Source: Oribacterium sp. WCC10 (GTDB lineage Bacteria > Bacillota > Clostridia > Lachnospirales > Lachnospiraceae). Taken from it: a stretch of 64,000 nucleotides of DNA. The position numbers and the translations under genes are program-made. Of the stretch, positions 52,508 through 60,327 are shown one piece after another. The stretch's first letter is position 1. Each line of letters opens with the position of its first letter. Where the stretch lies: assembly GCF_900113415.1 (NCBI RefSeq), contig NZ_FOPH01000003.1, positions 186,001 to 250,000 of the forward strand, read 5' to 3'. The notes beneath the pieces were generated by a model, which saw only the letters and a program-made list of their open reading frames with translations, made no database searches and was not told the DNA's origin.

Positions 52508-53329
52508 TCAATTGAGAAGATTTTCTTTGAAAACCTTCATCATCTCATTTGTAAGACTCAGATTATTTGGCTGAAGCTCAATACACTCTCTTTTCACCCA
52601 ATCTGCATATTTTAACTCATTCTCATCCATGCGGATCTTTCCATCACCATCTGCCTCACAGAAAAAACCTACCAGAATATCCTGCGCCATTCCCCATGGT
52701 TGTGATTTATAGTAACGGATGTTTTTCACCGAAACTCCGGTTTCCTCCATCACTTCTCTCGCAACAGTTTCCTCAAGTGTTTCTCCTATCTCCGTGAATC
52801 CTGCCACCAGTGCGTTATGTCCATATCCTCTACGATATTTCGTGATCAAAATGCAATCATCCTTTATGACACCTACGATAACCGCCGGATTGATTCTTGG
52901 ATAAATGATATTGTTACATTCAGGACATCTCAAAGCTCTTTCTTTCTCATCAAACACTAAACGATGTCCGCATTTGCCACAATACTTATTGTCATCATAC
53001 CATTTCCAGAGATGGTACCCTGTAAAAAGCGCAAACACTTCTTTCCCGGAAAACCTGTCACGAATCTCCCGGATTGAATAATAGTCAAATCCTTCCCTGA
53101 TGAAAACATGCACTCCTGTTTTCAAAAAGAATCTGGTTTCATCCACTGAAAAGAGATATATCACATCATCTGAACCTGTATCTTTTTCGGTGAGAAAAAC
53201 AACTTCGCCATCCTTTTCCCCGACAAGTATTTTTCCGTCTTTGTCAAAAACAAGAATACTGTCATCATCTCTGATGTCAAAATTCGTAAACGCATTATTT
53301 AATCTGCTTGGGTAAATATCCTGTATCAT
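52508..53329 (-). CDS. nudC: NADH pyrophosphatase NudC
   Basis: A 273-residue Nudix hydrolase that cleaves NADH to NMNH and AMP and can remove NAD caps from RNA. The zinc ribbon has CGKCGHRL and CPECN (about residues 119-142). The Nudix box reads GFTEIGETLEETVAREVMEETGV in which the catalytic Glu residues are all present (shown here only in outline: G-x5-E-x7-REVMEETG). The downstream NADH-specificity motif is SQPWGMAQD instead of the usual SQPWPFPxS. GGACAG lies just upstream of the ATG. Confidence 0.95.
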   Translation of the reverse strand: MIQDIYPSRLNNAFTNFDIRDDDSILVFDKDGKILVGEKDGEVVFLTEKDTGSDDVIYLFSVDETRFFLKTGVHVFIREGFDYYSIREIRDRFSGKEVFALFTGYHLWKWYDDNKYCGKCGHRLVFDEKERALRCPECNNIIYPRINPAVIVGVIKDDCILITKYRRGYGHNALVAGFTEIGETLEETVAREVMEETGVSVKNIRYYKSQPWGMAQDILVGFFCEADGDGKIRMDENELKYADWVKRECIELQPNNLSLTNEMMKVFKENLLN

Positions 53330-53401
53330 TTTCTGTCCTTATTCCGTCCTTTCGATATTCCGTGAATTGATTAGTGTCATAGAATGAGTTAATTCAGCCA
53401 G

Positions 53402-53424
53402 GGAAACGCTTTAATCAGTATTTC
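53402..53424. repeat. Solo hairpin of the dispersed repeat family
   Basis: GGAAACGCT-TTAATC-AGTATTTC resembles the right end of copy A (GGAACGCTTTAATCAGCATTTCC) in the gap between nudC and the zinc-ribbon gene. The inner hairpins are not present. Confidence 0.65.
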
Positions 53425-53497
53425 TCTGAAATAAAAAAACTACGGAGATGAAAGCGCATGGTATAAAATCAAGCTTTTTATCACCCGGGATTTATGT

Positions 53498-53824
53498 TTA
53501 GTTAACGTTTAATGCTCCACCGCAATTCGAACAGAAATTACCACCGCTATTGGGAGTTCCGCAGTACGGACAGAATCCGGGCGTACGTTTACCCAAAACC
53601 TGTTGAGCCGATTCAAGGAGAGCTTTGCGTTTCTGTTCATCCTCCCTGATGATTCTCTGTGCTTCTTCCTCCGCACGCAGACGTTCTTCCGGTGTCATTC
53701 TGGCCATAGTCTCCAGAGCCAGCCTTTGTGCTTCTTCAAGCTTTTTGGCCAATTCTTCCGGAGAAAGGGAGGCAGCAGCTTTTAATTTTGCCATCTCTTC
53801 TTCATAATTATAGTTTGTATCCAT
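53498..53824 (-). CDS. Small zinc-ribbon protein with charged helix
   Basis: A 108-residue protein. The N-terminal 75 residues are a charged amphipathic helix rich in Glu, Ala and Arg (SPEELAKKLEEAQRLALE, TPEERLRAEEEAQRII) and the C-terminus is a zinc ribbon with CPYCGTPNSGGNFCSNCGG. The start is the ATG at 53824 with GGAGG 5 nt upstream, not the longer frame. Such double-CxxC ribbons are common in small regulatory or scaffold proteins; the function is unknown. Confidence 0.8.
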   Translation of the reverse strand: MDTNYNYEEEMAKLKAAASLSPEELAKKLEEAQRLALETMARMTPEERLRAEEEAQRIIREDEQKRKALLESAQQVLGKRTPGFCPYCGTPNSGGNFCSNCGGALNVN

Positions 53825-54017
53825 TTCCAACCTCCTCGTCTTTTTATAAATCAGTTGAAATATAAACAATTCTTCCGTACCCGGCACGGTGTTTTATTCC
53901 CATATCAAAAGAATACTTCTACAGGCATCAACAGCAAATATATCATTGATCACATTTCACACAGACACAAGTGGGAGAATCATGATATTTATAACATTAT
54001 ATCACCTGTTGCACATA

Positions 54018-54656
54018 TTAAGCGGTGCAAATAATATCAATCGCATATCTTGACAAATCAACTCTGCCATCAATAACTTCTATTCCATCCGCTTCCAGAA
54101 GTTCTTTCTGAGCCCACGCTCCACCAAATGCATACTCCCCGGCCAACTCACCCTTTGAATTCACCACCCGATAACAAGGTATATTGTCAAAATCAGGATT
54201 TTTGTGTAAAGCATTACCAACTGCCCGACACATCTTCGGATTTCCTGCCATGGCAGCTACCTGCGCGTAGGTTGCCACTTTTCCTTTTGGAATTCTTTTT
54301 ACCGCTTCATATATACGTTTGGTAGGACTGTCTGTCACAAGATAATAGCTTTCTGCTATCATTCTTTTTATTTCTTCATCAGGAATAGAACCATCTAATA
54401 TCACTGTATTCCAATGCTCTTTATTCTGATGATACCCCGGTAAAACTGACTTATATGCTTTTCTCCAAAAATCGCGCCATTCAGGATCACATTTCAAATT
54501 CAGACAAATCTGCCCATCCTTTTCATATGTCCACAAAAATGCTTTTTTACCGGGCTTGACTCTTATCAGCTGCCAGTTTGCATCATGAAATGGAGCCTCC
54601 TGATATGTATCAGCAAATGTCAAACCATATGCCAATGCCTCTTCTCTGGTTTTCAT
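54018..54656 (-). CDS. YjbR-MGMT fusion: putative alkyltransferase-like DNA repair protein
   Basis: A 212-residue two-domain protein. Residues 1-105 are a YjbR/MmcQ-type DNA-binding-like domain (FADTYQEAPFHDANWQLIRV, WNTVILDGSIPDEEI). Residues 112-185 are an O6-alkylguanine-DNA alkyltransferase domain with KRIPKGKVATYAQVAAMAG, MCRAVGNALHKNP and the active site IPCYRVV. The acceptor Cys is present, but the usual PCHR His is Tyr. Such fusions occur in clostridia. The ATG has AGAGGA upstream. Repair activity is uncertain because the Cys-His-Glu relay appears altered. Confidence 0.9.
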   Translation of the reverse strand: MKTREEALAYGLTFADTYQEAPFHDANWQLIRVKPGKKAFLWTYEKDGQICLNLKCDPEWRDFWRKAYKSVLPGYHQNKEHWNTVILDGSIPDEEIKRMIAESYYLVTDSPTKRIYEAVKRIPKGKVATYAQVAAMAGNPKMCRAVGNALHKNPDFDNIPCYRVVNSKGELAGEYAFGGAWAQKELLEADGIEVIDGRVDLSRYAIDIICTA

Positions 54657-54688
54657 ACATTATCCTCTAATTCTTTAAAGTTACTTTA

Positions 54689-54808
54689 AGAAAACGCTGA
54701 TTAAAGCGTTTTCCTGCCGGATTTTCAATGCGAAGCATCAAATCCCTTTGAAAATCCGCGCCCCGACGCCGGAGATTCTGATGAACCACTGATGATATAA
54801 GTGGTTCC
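54689..54808. repeat. Full-length dispersed structured repeat, copy B
   Basis: A 120-bp non-coding repeat in reverse orientation to copy A. Its left hairpin is AACGCTGATTAAAGCGTT, the central hairpin is bounded by GGATTTTC and GAAAATCC around AATGCGAAGCATCA, and the right end holds CACTGATGATATAAGTG. The central block is almost identical to the reverse complement of copy A. It fills the 380-bp gap before the DUF362 gene. The remainder to 55036 is AT-rich with a TATAAT at about 54900 but no convincing -35. Confidence 0.85.
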
Positions 54809-55036
54809 TTAGATTATACTACAAAACATTTCAGTATTCGGATTTATAAACTTTTGATCGTACATTACCGTAAGTAAACAATTTTTTATTAAAACTATTT
54901 TATAATGATACAAATGCAGTATTCTAAAAAAATATAAACTGTTAAAATAAATTTAATTTACAGCTTTAACTGTCAGGGAAAAGTTGTTTATGTTTAGAAC
55001 TAATGCCAGGTTTTGTTTATCAAAAAGGAGATTTTT

Positions 55037-56185
55037 ATGGATAAGTCAAAAGTCTATTTTACAGATTTTCGGACTACTTTAGGTGTCAGTCTTCCCAGCA
55101 AATTGCAGAAACTAATACGAACTGCCGGTATTGGAAACATAGATTTTGAAGGTAAGTTTACTGCTATAAAGATGCATTTTGGTGAGCTGGGTAATCTTGC
55201 ATATCTTCGACCAAACTATGCTAAAGCTGTGGCAGACATAGTCAAGGAGCTTGGAGGTCTTCCTTATCTCACCGACTGTAATACACTGTATCCCGGCAGT
55301 AGAAAAAATGCTCTTGAACATCTTGACTGTGCCAACATCAATGGGTTTAATATCATAACTACGGGATGTCAGATAATCATCGGAGACGGACTACGTGGTA
55401 CAGATGATATTGAAGTACCTGTTCATAACGGCGAATACTGTAAAGAGGCCTATATCGGGCGTGCAGTGATGGATGCAGATATCTTTATCTCATTAACACA
55501 TTTCAAGGGTCATGAACAGGCAGGCTTCGGTGGTGCTATAAAGAATATCGGTATGGGCTGTGGAAGCAGAGCCGGAAAGATGCAGCAGCATAAAAGCGGT
55601 CATCCTCATGTTGATGAAAACCTTTGTCGCGGATGTCTTCATTGTGCCAAAGAATGTGGTTCAGATGCCATATCCTATCCTGAAAGGATTGTGAACGGAA
55701 AAACAGTGAAACGCGCTTATATCGATCCTGAACTTTGTAAAGGTTGCGGCAGATGTATCGGTGCCTGCGGCTTTGACGCTATTTCCAACGATAATGATGA
55801 TGCGCCGCAGATGCTTGGCAGACGTATGGCTGAATACACTCAGGCTGTGTGCTATGGGCGCCCGTGTTTTCATATAAGTCTCATCTGCGATGTATCTCCA
55901 AACTGTGACTGTCACGGCGAAAATGATGCACCTATACTGCCTGATATAGGTATGCTGGCTTCTTTTGATCCTGTTGCTCTTGATCAGGCATGCGTTGATC
56001 TTTGTCAGAAAGCATCACCTATACGTAACAGTCAGCTTGGTGATAATATGGCTTCACCTCATTTTCATGATCATGGAGACGTATGGCTCAATTCCAATCC
56101 GAATGTTGCATGGAAGGAAACCCTCGAACATGCTGAAAAAATCGGTCTCGGTACCAGAGAATATGAACTGATCATTATGAAATGA
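55037..56185 (+). CDS. DUF362 domain protein with two 4Fe-4S clusters
   Basis: A 382-residue iron-sulfur protein. An N-terminal DUF362 (about 1-190) has the motifs IKMHFGELGNLAYLRPNY and THFKGHEQAGFGGAIKNIGM. A ferredoxin-like pair follows (about 200-255): CRGCLHCAKECGSDAI and CKGCGRCIGACGFDAI, each with four Cys for a 4Fe-4S cluster. The C-terminal continuation of DUF362 carries SPNCDCHGENDAP, with extra Cys/His. The ATG at 55037 has AAAGGAG. It is cytoplasmic and probably an electron-transfer partner of an unknown oxidoreductase. It is a single gene, ended by the hairpin at 56254. Confidence 0.92.
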   Translation: MDKSKVYFTDFRTTLGVSLPSKLQKLIRTAGIGNIDFEGKFTAIKMHFGELGNLAYLRPNYAKAVADIVKELGGLPYLTDCNTLYPGSRKNALEHLDCANINGFNIITTGCQIIIGDGLRGTDDIEVPVHNGEYCKEAYIGRAVMDADIFISLTHFKGHEQAGFGGAIKNIGMGCGSRAGKMQQHKSGHPHVDENLCRGCLHCAKECGSDAISYPERIVNGKTVKRAYIDPELCKGCGRCIGACGFDAISNDNDDAPQMLGRRMAEYTQAVCYGRPCFHISLICDVSPNCDCHGENDAPILPDIGMLASFDPVALDQACVDLCQKASPIRNSQLGDNMASPHFHDHGDVWLNSNPNVAWKETLEHAEKIGLGTREYELIIMK

Positions 56186-56253
56186 TTTGATGCCAGAGTC
56201 ATGATTGTTATGCCTGTTCTTTCTCTTTCCAATCATCTAGGTAAATAAGAATT

Positions 56254-56288
56254 CCCCGGAAATGTATCTTTACGACACATCTCCGGGG
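56254..56288 (+). terminator. Terminator of the DUF362 gene
   Basis: CCCCGGA-ATGT pairs with ACAT-TCCGGGG across a small internal mismatch, followed by ATATTATTTCTA. It lies 69 nt past the stop codon. Confidence 0.65.
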
Positions 56289-56334
56289 ATATTATTTCTA
56301 TATCCGGGCTCTAAAGACGGAACGGCACTGTAAA

Positions 56335-56403
56335 TCACTCATCAAATCCCACAAACCATGTGATGACAAATCCGAGGATTGTTGCCATAACTGCTGCCAC
56401 GCA
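56335..56403 (-). pseudogene. C-terminal remnant of a PTS EIIC-like membrane protein
   Basis: In the minus-strand frame ending at TGA (56335-56337) the codons read VAAVMATILGFVITWFVGFDE, a single hydrophobic helix followed by GFDE, like the end of beta-glucoside-type PTS EIIC proteins (FVLTFILGFED-like). No start is present; upstream it joins the truncated alcohol dehydrogenase remnant. The family call rests on a short segment. Confidence 0.4.
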
Positions 56404-56404
56404 T

Positions 56405-56614
56405 CTATCCCGCCTCAGTGAAAGCTTCTGACTCTATTCCTGCCTCACGAAGATCTCCGGTACACTTTTCTACCATCCCGATCTTATGAAGATGGGGCCC
56501 AGAAATAATATACGCCTTCTTTCCACCTGCCTTTACGGCGAGTTCAGGGAGCCTTAACAGGCTCCCTGCTCCGAAAACAACATTCTGCGGTATAGAAAAT
56601 GAAAATGTCTCCAT
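56405..56614 (-). pseudogene. Truncated iron-containing alcohol dehydrogenase (N-terminal 69 residues)
   Basis: The frame begins METFSFSIPQNVVFGAGSL and continues through GGKKAYIISGPHLHKIGMVE, the first beta-strands and NAD-binding start of Fe-ADH/glycerol dehydrogenase-type proteins, normally about 370-400 residues. It stops after AFTEAG, where the sequence changes to an unrelated PTS-like tail. It starts 2 nt after the aminotransferase stop with GAGGAGG inside that gene's end, so it was probably its operon partner. The metal-binding His/Asp region is lost, so it is non-functional. Confidence 0.75.
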
Positions 56615-56616
56615 AT

Positions 56617-57843
56617 TTATGCCGCCTCCTCAACGATACTCATTACCGCCTCGCTGATGATTCGTGCAGCCATATCACAGTCCTTCTCATCGATGATAAG
56701 TGGAGGTACCATTCTGATAATGCTGCTGCCGATAGCCGTAACCAGAAGATGTCTGTGGAGACAACCGTGCTTTACATCTACCGCATTTACGTTTTCATCA
56801 AATTCAACACCTACAAGTAATCCCTGATGACGAACTGCCTTTACATGTGGTATCTTCTCAAGTTTCTCAGCAAAGTAATCTCCCATCTTTGCGGCATTAC
56901 CTGCAAGATCTCTTTCAAGAAGCTCGTTTACTTCGGCAAGGGCAGCGGCACAGCATACCGGATGTCCGCCAAAAGTAGTACCATGAGAGCCTTCTGTAAA
57001 TGCCTTAGCAACCTCCTTTGTGGCACAGATTGCGCCTATAGGCATTCCGCCTCCCAAAGCTTTGGCCATGGAAACGATATCAGGCTTGATACCATAATGC
57101 ATATAGCTCATCACTTCACCAGTTCTGCACCAGCCTGTCTGAACCTCATCAAGAAGCAGCAGCATTCCCTTCTCATCACAGAACTTTCTGAGCCCTACAA
57201 GGAATTCCCTTGTTGCAGGATGTACTCCGCCTTCGCCCTGAACAGGTTCTACCATGATTGCAATTGTGTTTTCCGTGCATGCATCCTTGAAAGCCTGAAG
57301 GTCATTATACGGGGCATAAGAAAAGCCATAGGTCATGGGACCGAATCCTATCTGACAGCCGTTTCCAGGCTGGCCTGTTGCAGACATGGCACCGAAGGTT
57401 CTTCCATGGAATCCCATTTTTGCAGTTACGATATGATATCTGTTGGGGCCATACTTCTCTATACCGTACTTTCTTGCCATCTTGATCATGGCCTCATTTG
57501 CTTCGGTTCCGGAATTCTGATAAAAAATCTTATCCATTCCGATGGTCTCACAAACCTTCTTAGCAAGAAGAGCCTGTGGAATAGTATACGGATAGTTAAA
57601 GGTCTGCATCAGTGTCTTTGCCTGCTGCACAACCGCATCAACAACTCTCTCATTACAGTTTCCGGCTGAATTTACCGCTATGCCTGCATAAAAGTCCAGA
57701 TATCTCTCACCATTCTCATCATACAGATACTGTTCCTTACCTGTTTCTGCAAGAAAATCATATCTCTCAAATGTAGATATCATGTACTTATCTGCCATTT
57801 CCTTAATTTCTTTTGATGTATATCCTGTATCTGCCAGTTTCAT
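56617..57843 (-). CDS. Class III (acetylornithine/ornithine-type) PLP aminotransferase
   Basis: A 408-residue class III aminotransferase of the ArgD/GABA-transaminase group. Substrate and cofactor motifs are NSGTEANEAMIKMARK, GFHGRTFGAM, LLLLDEVQTGWCRTG and the PLP Lys in SMAKALGGGMPIGA. Length matches ArgD. The arginine-synthesis genes that normally flank argD are absent, and it adjoins a PucR-ABC transporter region and the broken Fe-ADH, so a catabolic role on ornithine, GABA or a similar amine is also possible. AAGGAGAAGG precedes the ATG. Confidence 0.9.
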   Translation of the reverse strand: MKLADTGYTSKEIKEMADKYMISTFERYDFLAETGKEQYLYDENGERYLDFYAGIAVNSAGNCNERVVDAVVQQAKTLMQTFNYPYTIPQALLAKKVCETIGMDKIFYQNSGTEANEAMIKMARKYGIEKYGPNRYHIVTAKMGFHGRTFGAMSATGQPGNGCQIGFGPMTYGFSYAPYNDLQAFKDACTENTIAIMVEPVQGEGGVHPATREFLVGLRKFCDEKGMLLLLDEVQTGWCRTGEVMSYMHYGIKPDIVSMAKALGGGMPIGAICATKEVAKAFTEGSHGTTFGGHPVCCAAALAEVNELLERDLAGNAAKMGDYFAEKLEKIPHVKAVRHQGLLVGVEFDENVNAVDVKHGCLHRHLLVTAIGSSIIRMVPPLIIDEKDCDMAARIISEAVMSIVEEAA

Positions 57844-57975
57844 AGCCTTCTTCTCCTTTTTTAATATAGTAATGTCCGGTCATTATCAGACCTCTTAGGA
57901 CTATGCGTTACCGGGAACATCAGTCCGTTTGAATTCTCTTAACGAAGGGCTGCACCACGTTCCTTATAAATATTT

Positions 57976-58662
57976 TTATTGAACAAGCTTAAGTTTTACA
58001 TCTTTATGTTTTGTTTTTCGTATCCGATCTTCTGTGATGATTCCTTTTATAATGAGATACTGCTCTATAAGTGATACACAGTTATCAACCCCTATTCGCT
58101 CACTGTTCAGCGTCATATCGTAATTTACGGGATTCGTCCAGTAATTACCGTGCGTATAATACTTATAGTAATCTGCTCTGTACTTATCTGTTTTTTCTAT
58201 GGTGGCATGTGCAACCTCTTCAGTGACGCCCATGTTTTCCATAGTCCTATCTACACAGTATGAACGTGGAGCCTCTATATAGACGCTTACTACATTGTCC
58301 CTGCCCCTCAGAACATAGTCGGCACATTTACCGACGATCACACAGGATTCGGTATCCGCCAGATTCCTTATGATTTTGCTCTGGTACTCAAAAAGTCTGT
58401 CATCGGATACAAAATTTTCATTTCTGGCTATATAGCTCTTTGATCTCGGAAGTCCTTTAAGGAAACTTGAAAAGCCATTGGATTTACTGAGCTTTTCATT
58501 CACCTCCTGAAACAATTTTTCATCAAGTCCGCTCATCTGACTTGCCAGAGTGAGAATTCTGTTCTCGTAGCAGTTGATACCCAGCTCTTTTGCAAGTGTC
58601 GATGCTATAACTTTTCCTCCGCTTCCAAATCCTCTTGCGAAGGTCACTACAAATTTATCCAT
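57976..58662 (-). CDS. Cytidylate kinase-like family protein
   Basis: A 228-residue P-loop nucleotide kinase of the cytidylate kinase-like (CMPK-like 2) group. The N-terminus VVTFARGFGSGGKVIASTLA carries a P-loop variant, and the CMP-binding region CVIVGKCADYVLRG and the LID region around DKYRADYYKYYT follow. These short proteins are common in Lachnospiraceae and have no established substrate. Of two ATGs, 58662 has GGAG 6 nt upstream and is preferred to 58674. It is 117 nt downstream of the ABC ATPase, which could place it in the same transcript. Confidence 0.85.
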   Translation of the reverse strand: MDKFVVTFARGFGSGGKVIASTLAKELGINCYENRILTLASQMSGLDEKLFQEVNEKLSKSNGFSSFLKGLPRSKSYIARNENFVSDDRLFEYQSKIIRNLADTESCVIVGKCADYVLRGRDNVVSVYIEAPRSYCVDRTMENMGVTEEVAHATIEKTDKYRADYYKYYTHGNYWTNPVNYDMTLNSERIGVDNCVSLIEQYLIIKGIITEDRIRKTKHKDVKLKLVQ

Positions 58663-58779
58663 ATCTATCTCCATTCCACCTTGCTTCAGTTGAAGGCATA
58701 AACATTGAAAATGTACTTTCTATTTTCTATAAGTGAATCAGAGGCATCTGATTCACAGTACCGGTGTACATTTTTTGTT

Positions 58780-59520
58780 TTACCCTGCAAGATATCGTGA
58801 CAGGAATTCTCTGGTCCTTTCATTTTTCGGATTCTTGAAAAGTATTTCCGGAGTCGCATCCTCTGCAACGTATCCGTTATCCATGAAAATGGTTCTTGTA
58901 GAAACATCTCTTGCAAAAGCCATCTCGTGGGTTACGATAATCATGGTAAGACCTGTGGTTGCCAGTTCCTTCATGACAGTCAGAACTTCACCCACCATTT
59001 CAGGATCAAGAGCTGATGTTGGTTCGTCAAAAAGAAGAATCTCCGGATTCATGCAAAGTGCTCTGGCTATTGCAACTCTCTGTTTCTGACCTCCTGAAAG
59101 CATGGAGGGCTTTGCATTTATATAAGGAGCCATTCCAACTTCCTTCAGATGTGTGATTGCTCTGTCAAATGCCTCTTTTTTTGAGAGATGAAGAACCTTT
59201 CTTGTGCACAACATGCAGTTACCGAGAACCGTCATGTTATTAAAGAGGTTAAAGGACTGAAATACCATTCCCACCTTTGAGCGGTAATCATTGATATGAC
59301 TCTGCACATCTGTGATCTCCTTGTCATGATAGAGAATTTTTCCTCTGGTCTGCTTTTCAAGTTTGTTAATACATCTTAGAAGGGTCGATTTTCCGGAACC
59401 GGAAGAACCTACTATACAGATCACTTCGCCCTTTTTTATGTCAATGTCTATCTTCCTTAAAACTTCGTGCTTACCAAAGCTTTTTCCGAGATCCTGTATA
59501 GAAAGAATTGTTTCACTCAT
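58780..59520 (-). CDS. Polar amino-acid ABC transporter ATPase (GlnQ-type)
   Basis: A 246-residue ABC ATPase of the polar amino-acid family. Walker [10 protein letters not shown] (about residues 35-43), Q-loop VFQSFNLF, signature LSGGQKQRV, Walker [15 protein letters not shown] and the switch His in [11 protein letters not shown] are all intact. AAGGAG precedes the ATG. It follows the permease by 12 nt in the order binding protein, permease, ATPase. The substrate is likely a polar or dibasic amino acid; the sequence does not fix which. Confidence 0.96.
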   Translation of the reverse strand: MSETILSIQDLGKSFGKHEVLRKIDIDIKKGEVICIVGSSGSGKSTLLRCINKLEKQTRGKILYHDKEITDVQSHINDYRSKVGMVFQSFNLFNNMTVLGNCMLCTRKVLHLSKKEAFDRAITHLKEVGMAPYINAKPSMLSGGQKQRVAIARALCMNPEILLFDEPTSALDPEMVGEVLTVMKELATTGLTMIIVTHEMAFARDVSTRTIFMDNGYVAEDATPEILFKNPKNERTREFLSRYLAG

Positions 59521-59532
59521 AGTCTTGTCTCC

Positions 59533-60303
59533 TTACTGATTATCCATGTACTCAACTGCCAATGCATAGTCCTCACTGCCCTGCATGCTCTTTTCTATAA
59601 AGATAAAAAGCTTGTTGAAAACGAAGCACAATACAAAGTAGATAAGAGCTATAACAAGATAGGATTCGAAATACTTGTAGTAGTTCCCTCCGGCAGTCTT
59701 GGCTGCCATAAACAACTCCTGCACGGCTATAACATTAAGCACTGAGGTCATCTTCAGGTTTGTAAGGAATGTATTTGCCATCTCCGGAATGATATTTTTA
59801 AACGCCTGAGGAAGCACTACATAAATCATTGTTTTCATAGGAGACATCCCCATGGCAAAGGCGCCTTCTCGCTGACCTATGTCTATGGAACCGATTCCCG
59901 CTCTTACGGTCTCAGCCATGTAGGCTCCCGTATTAAGTACTGTGACAAAAATACCTGCGAAAACCGGTGTCATCTCAACATTTGCCTGCCTGAGACCATA
60001 ATAGATGATCATCGCCTGTACTATCATCGGAGTATCTCTGAATATTTCCACGTATGCACCGCACACTGTCTTTAGAATTCCTGTTATGAACTTCTTTAAT
60101 GCATTATCACCGGAATTCACTTTCATATCCTGAATTACACCTATCAGATATCCGAGCAAAAATCCTGCCAGAGTTCCGATGACAGCTGTATACAGTGTAA
60201 GGTAGGTTCCCCGTAGAAACATTTCCGAATACTTATTTGCAAGGAACCATGTCCACTCAAGGGAATTGGTTGGATCCGTCTGAGAAAACAAATTCATAAT
60301 CAT
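59533..60303 (-). CDS. Amino-acid ABC transporter permease
   Basis: A 256-residue His/Glu/Gln/Arg/opine-type permease with about five helices. An EAA loop is visible around QREGAFAMGMSPMKTMIYVV, with the typical LPQAFKNIIPEMANTFL. AMIIYYGLRQ lies in the cytoplasmic third. GAGGTAG is 6 nt before the ATG. It is 24 nt after the binding-protein gene. Single-permease systems use a homodimer of it. Confidence 0.95.
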   Translation of the reverse strand: MIMNLFSQTDPTNSLEWTWFLANKYSEMFLRGTYLTLYTAVIGTLAGFLLGYLIGVIQDMKVNSGDNALKKFITGILKTVCGAYVEIFRDTPMIVQAMIIYYGLRQANVEMTPVFAGIFVTVLNTGAYMAETVRAGIGSIDIGQREGAFAMGMSPMKTMIYVVLPQAFKNIIPEMANTFLTNLKMTSVLNVIAVQELFMAAKTAGGNYYKYFESYLVIALIYFVLCFVFNKLFIFIEKSMQGSEDYALAVEYMDNQ

Positions 60304-60327
60304 AGCGCTACCTCTTCATACATTTCT

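Noticed and set aside
56827-57669. 280-codon plus-strand ORF across the aminotransferase gene
   Set aside because: It is the antisense of a strongly conserved class III aminotransferase and has no ribosome site. Its residue composition (Cys/Leu/His rich) is that of an antisense shadow.
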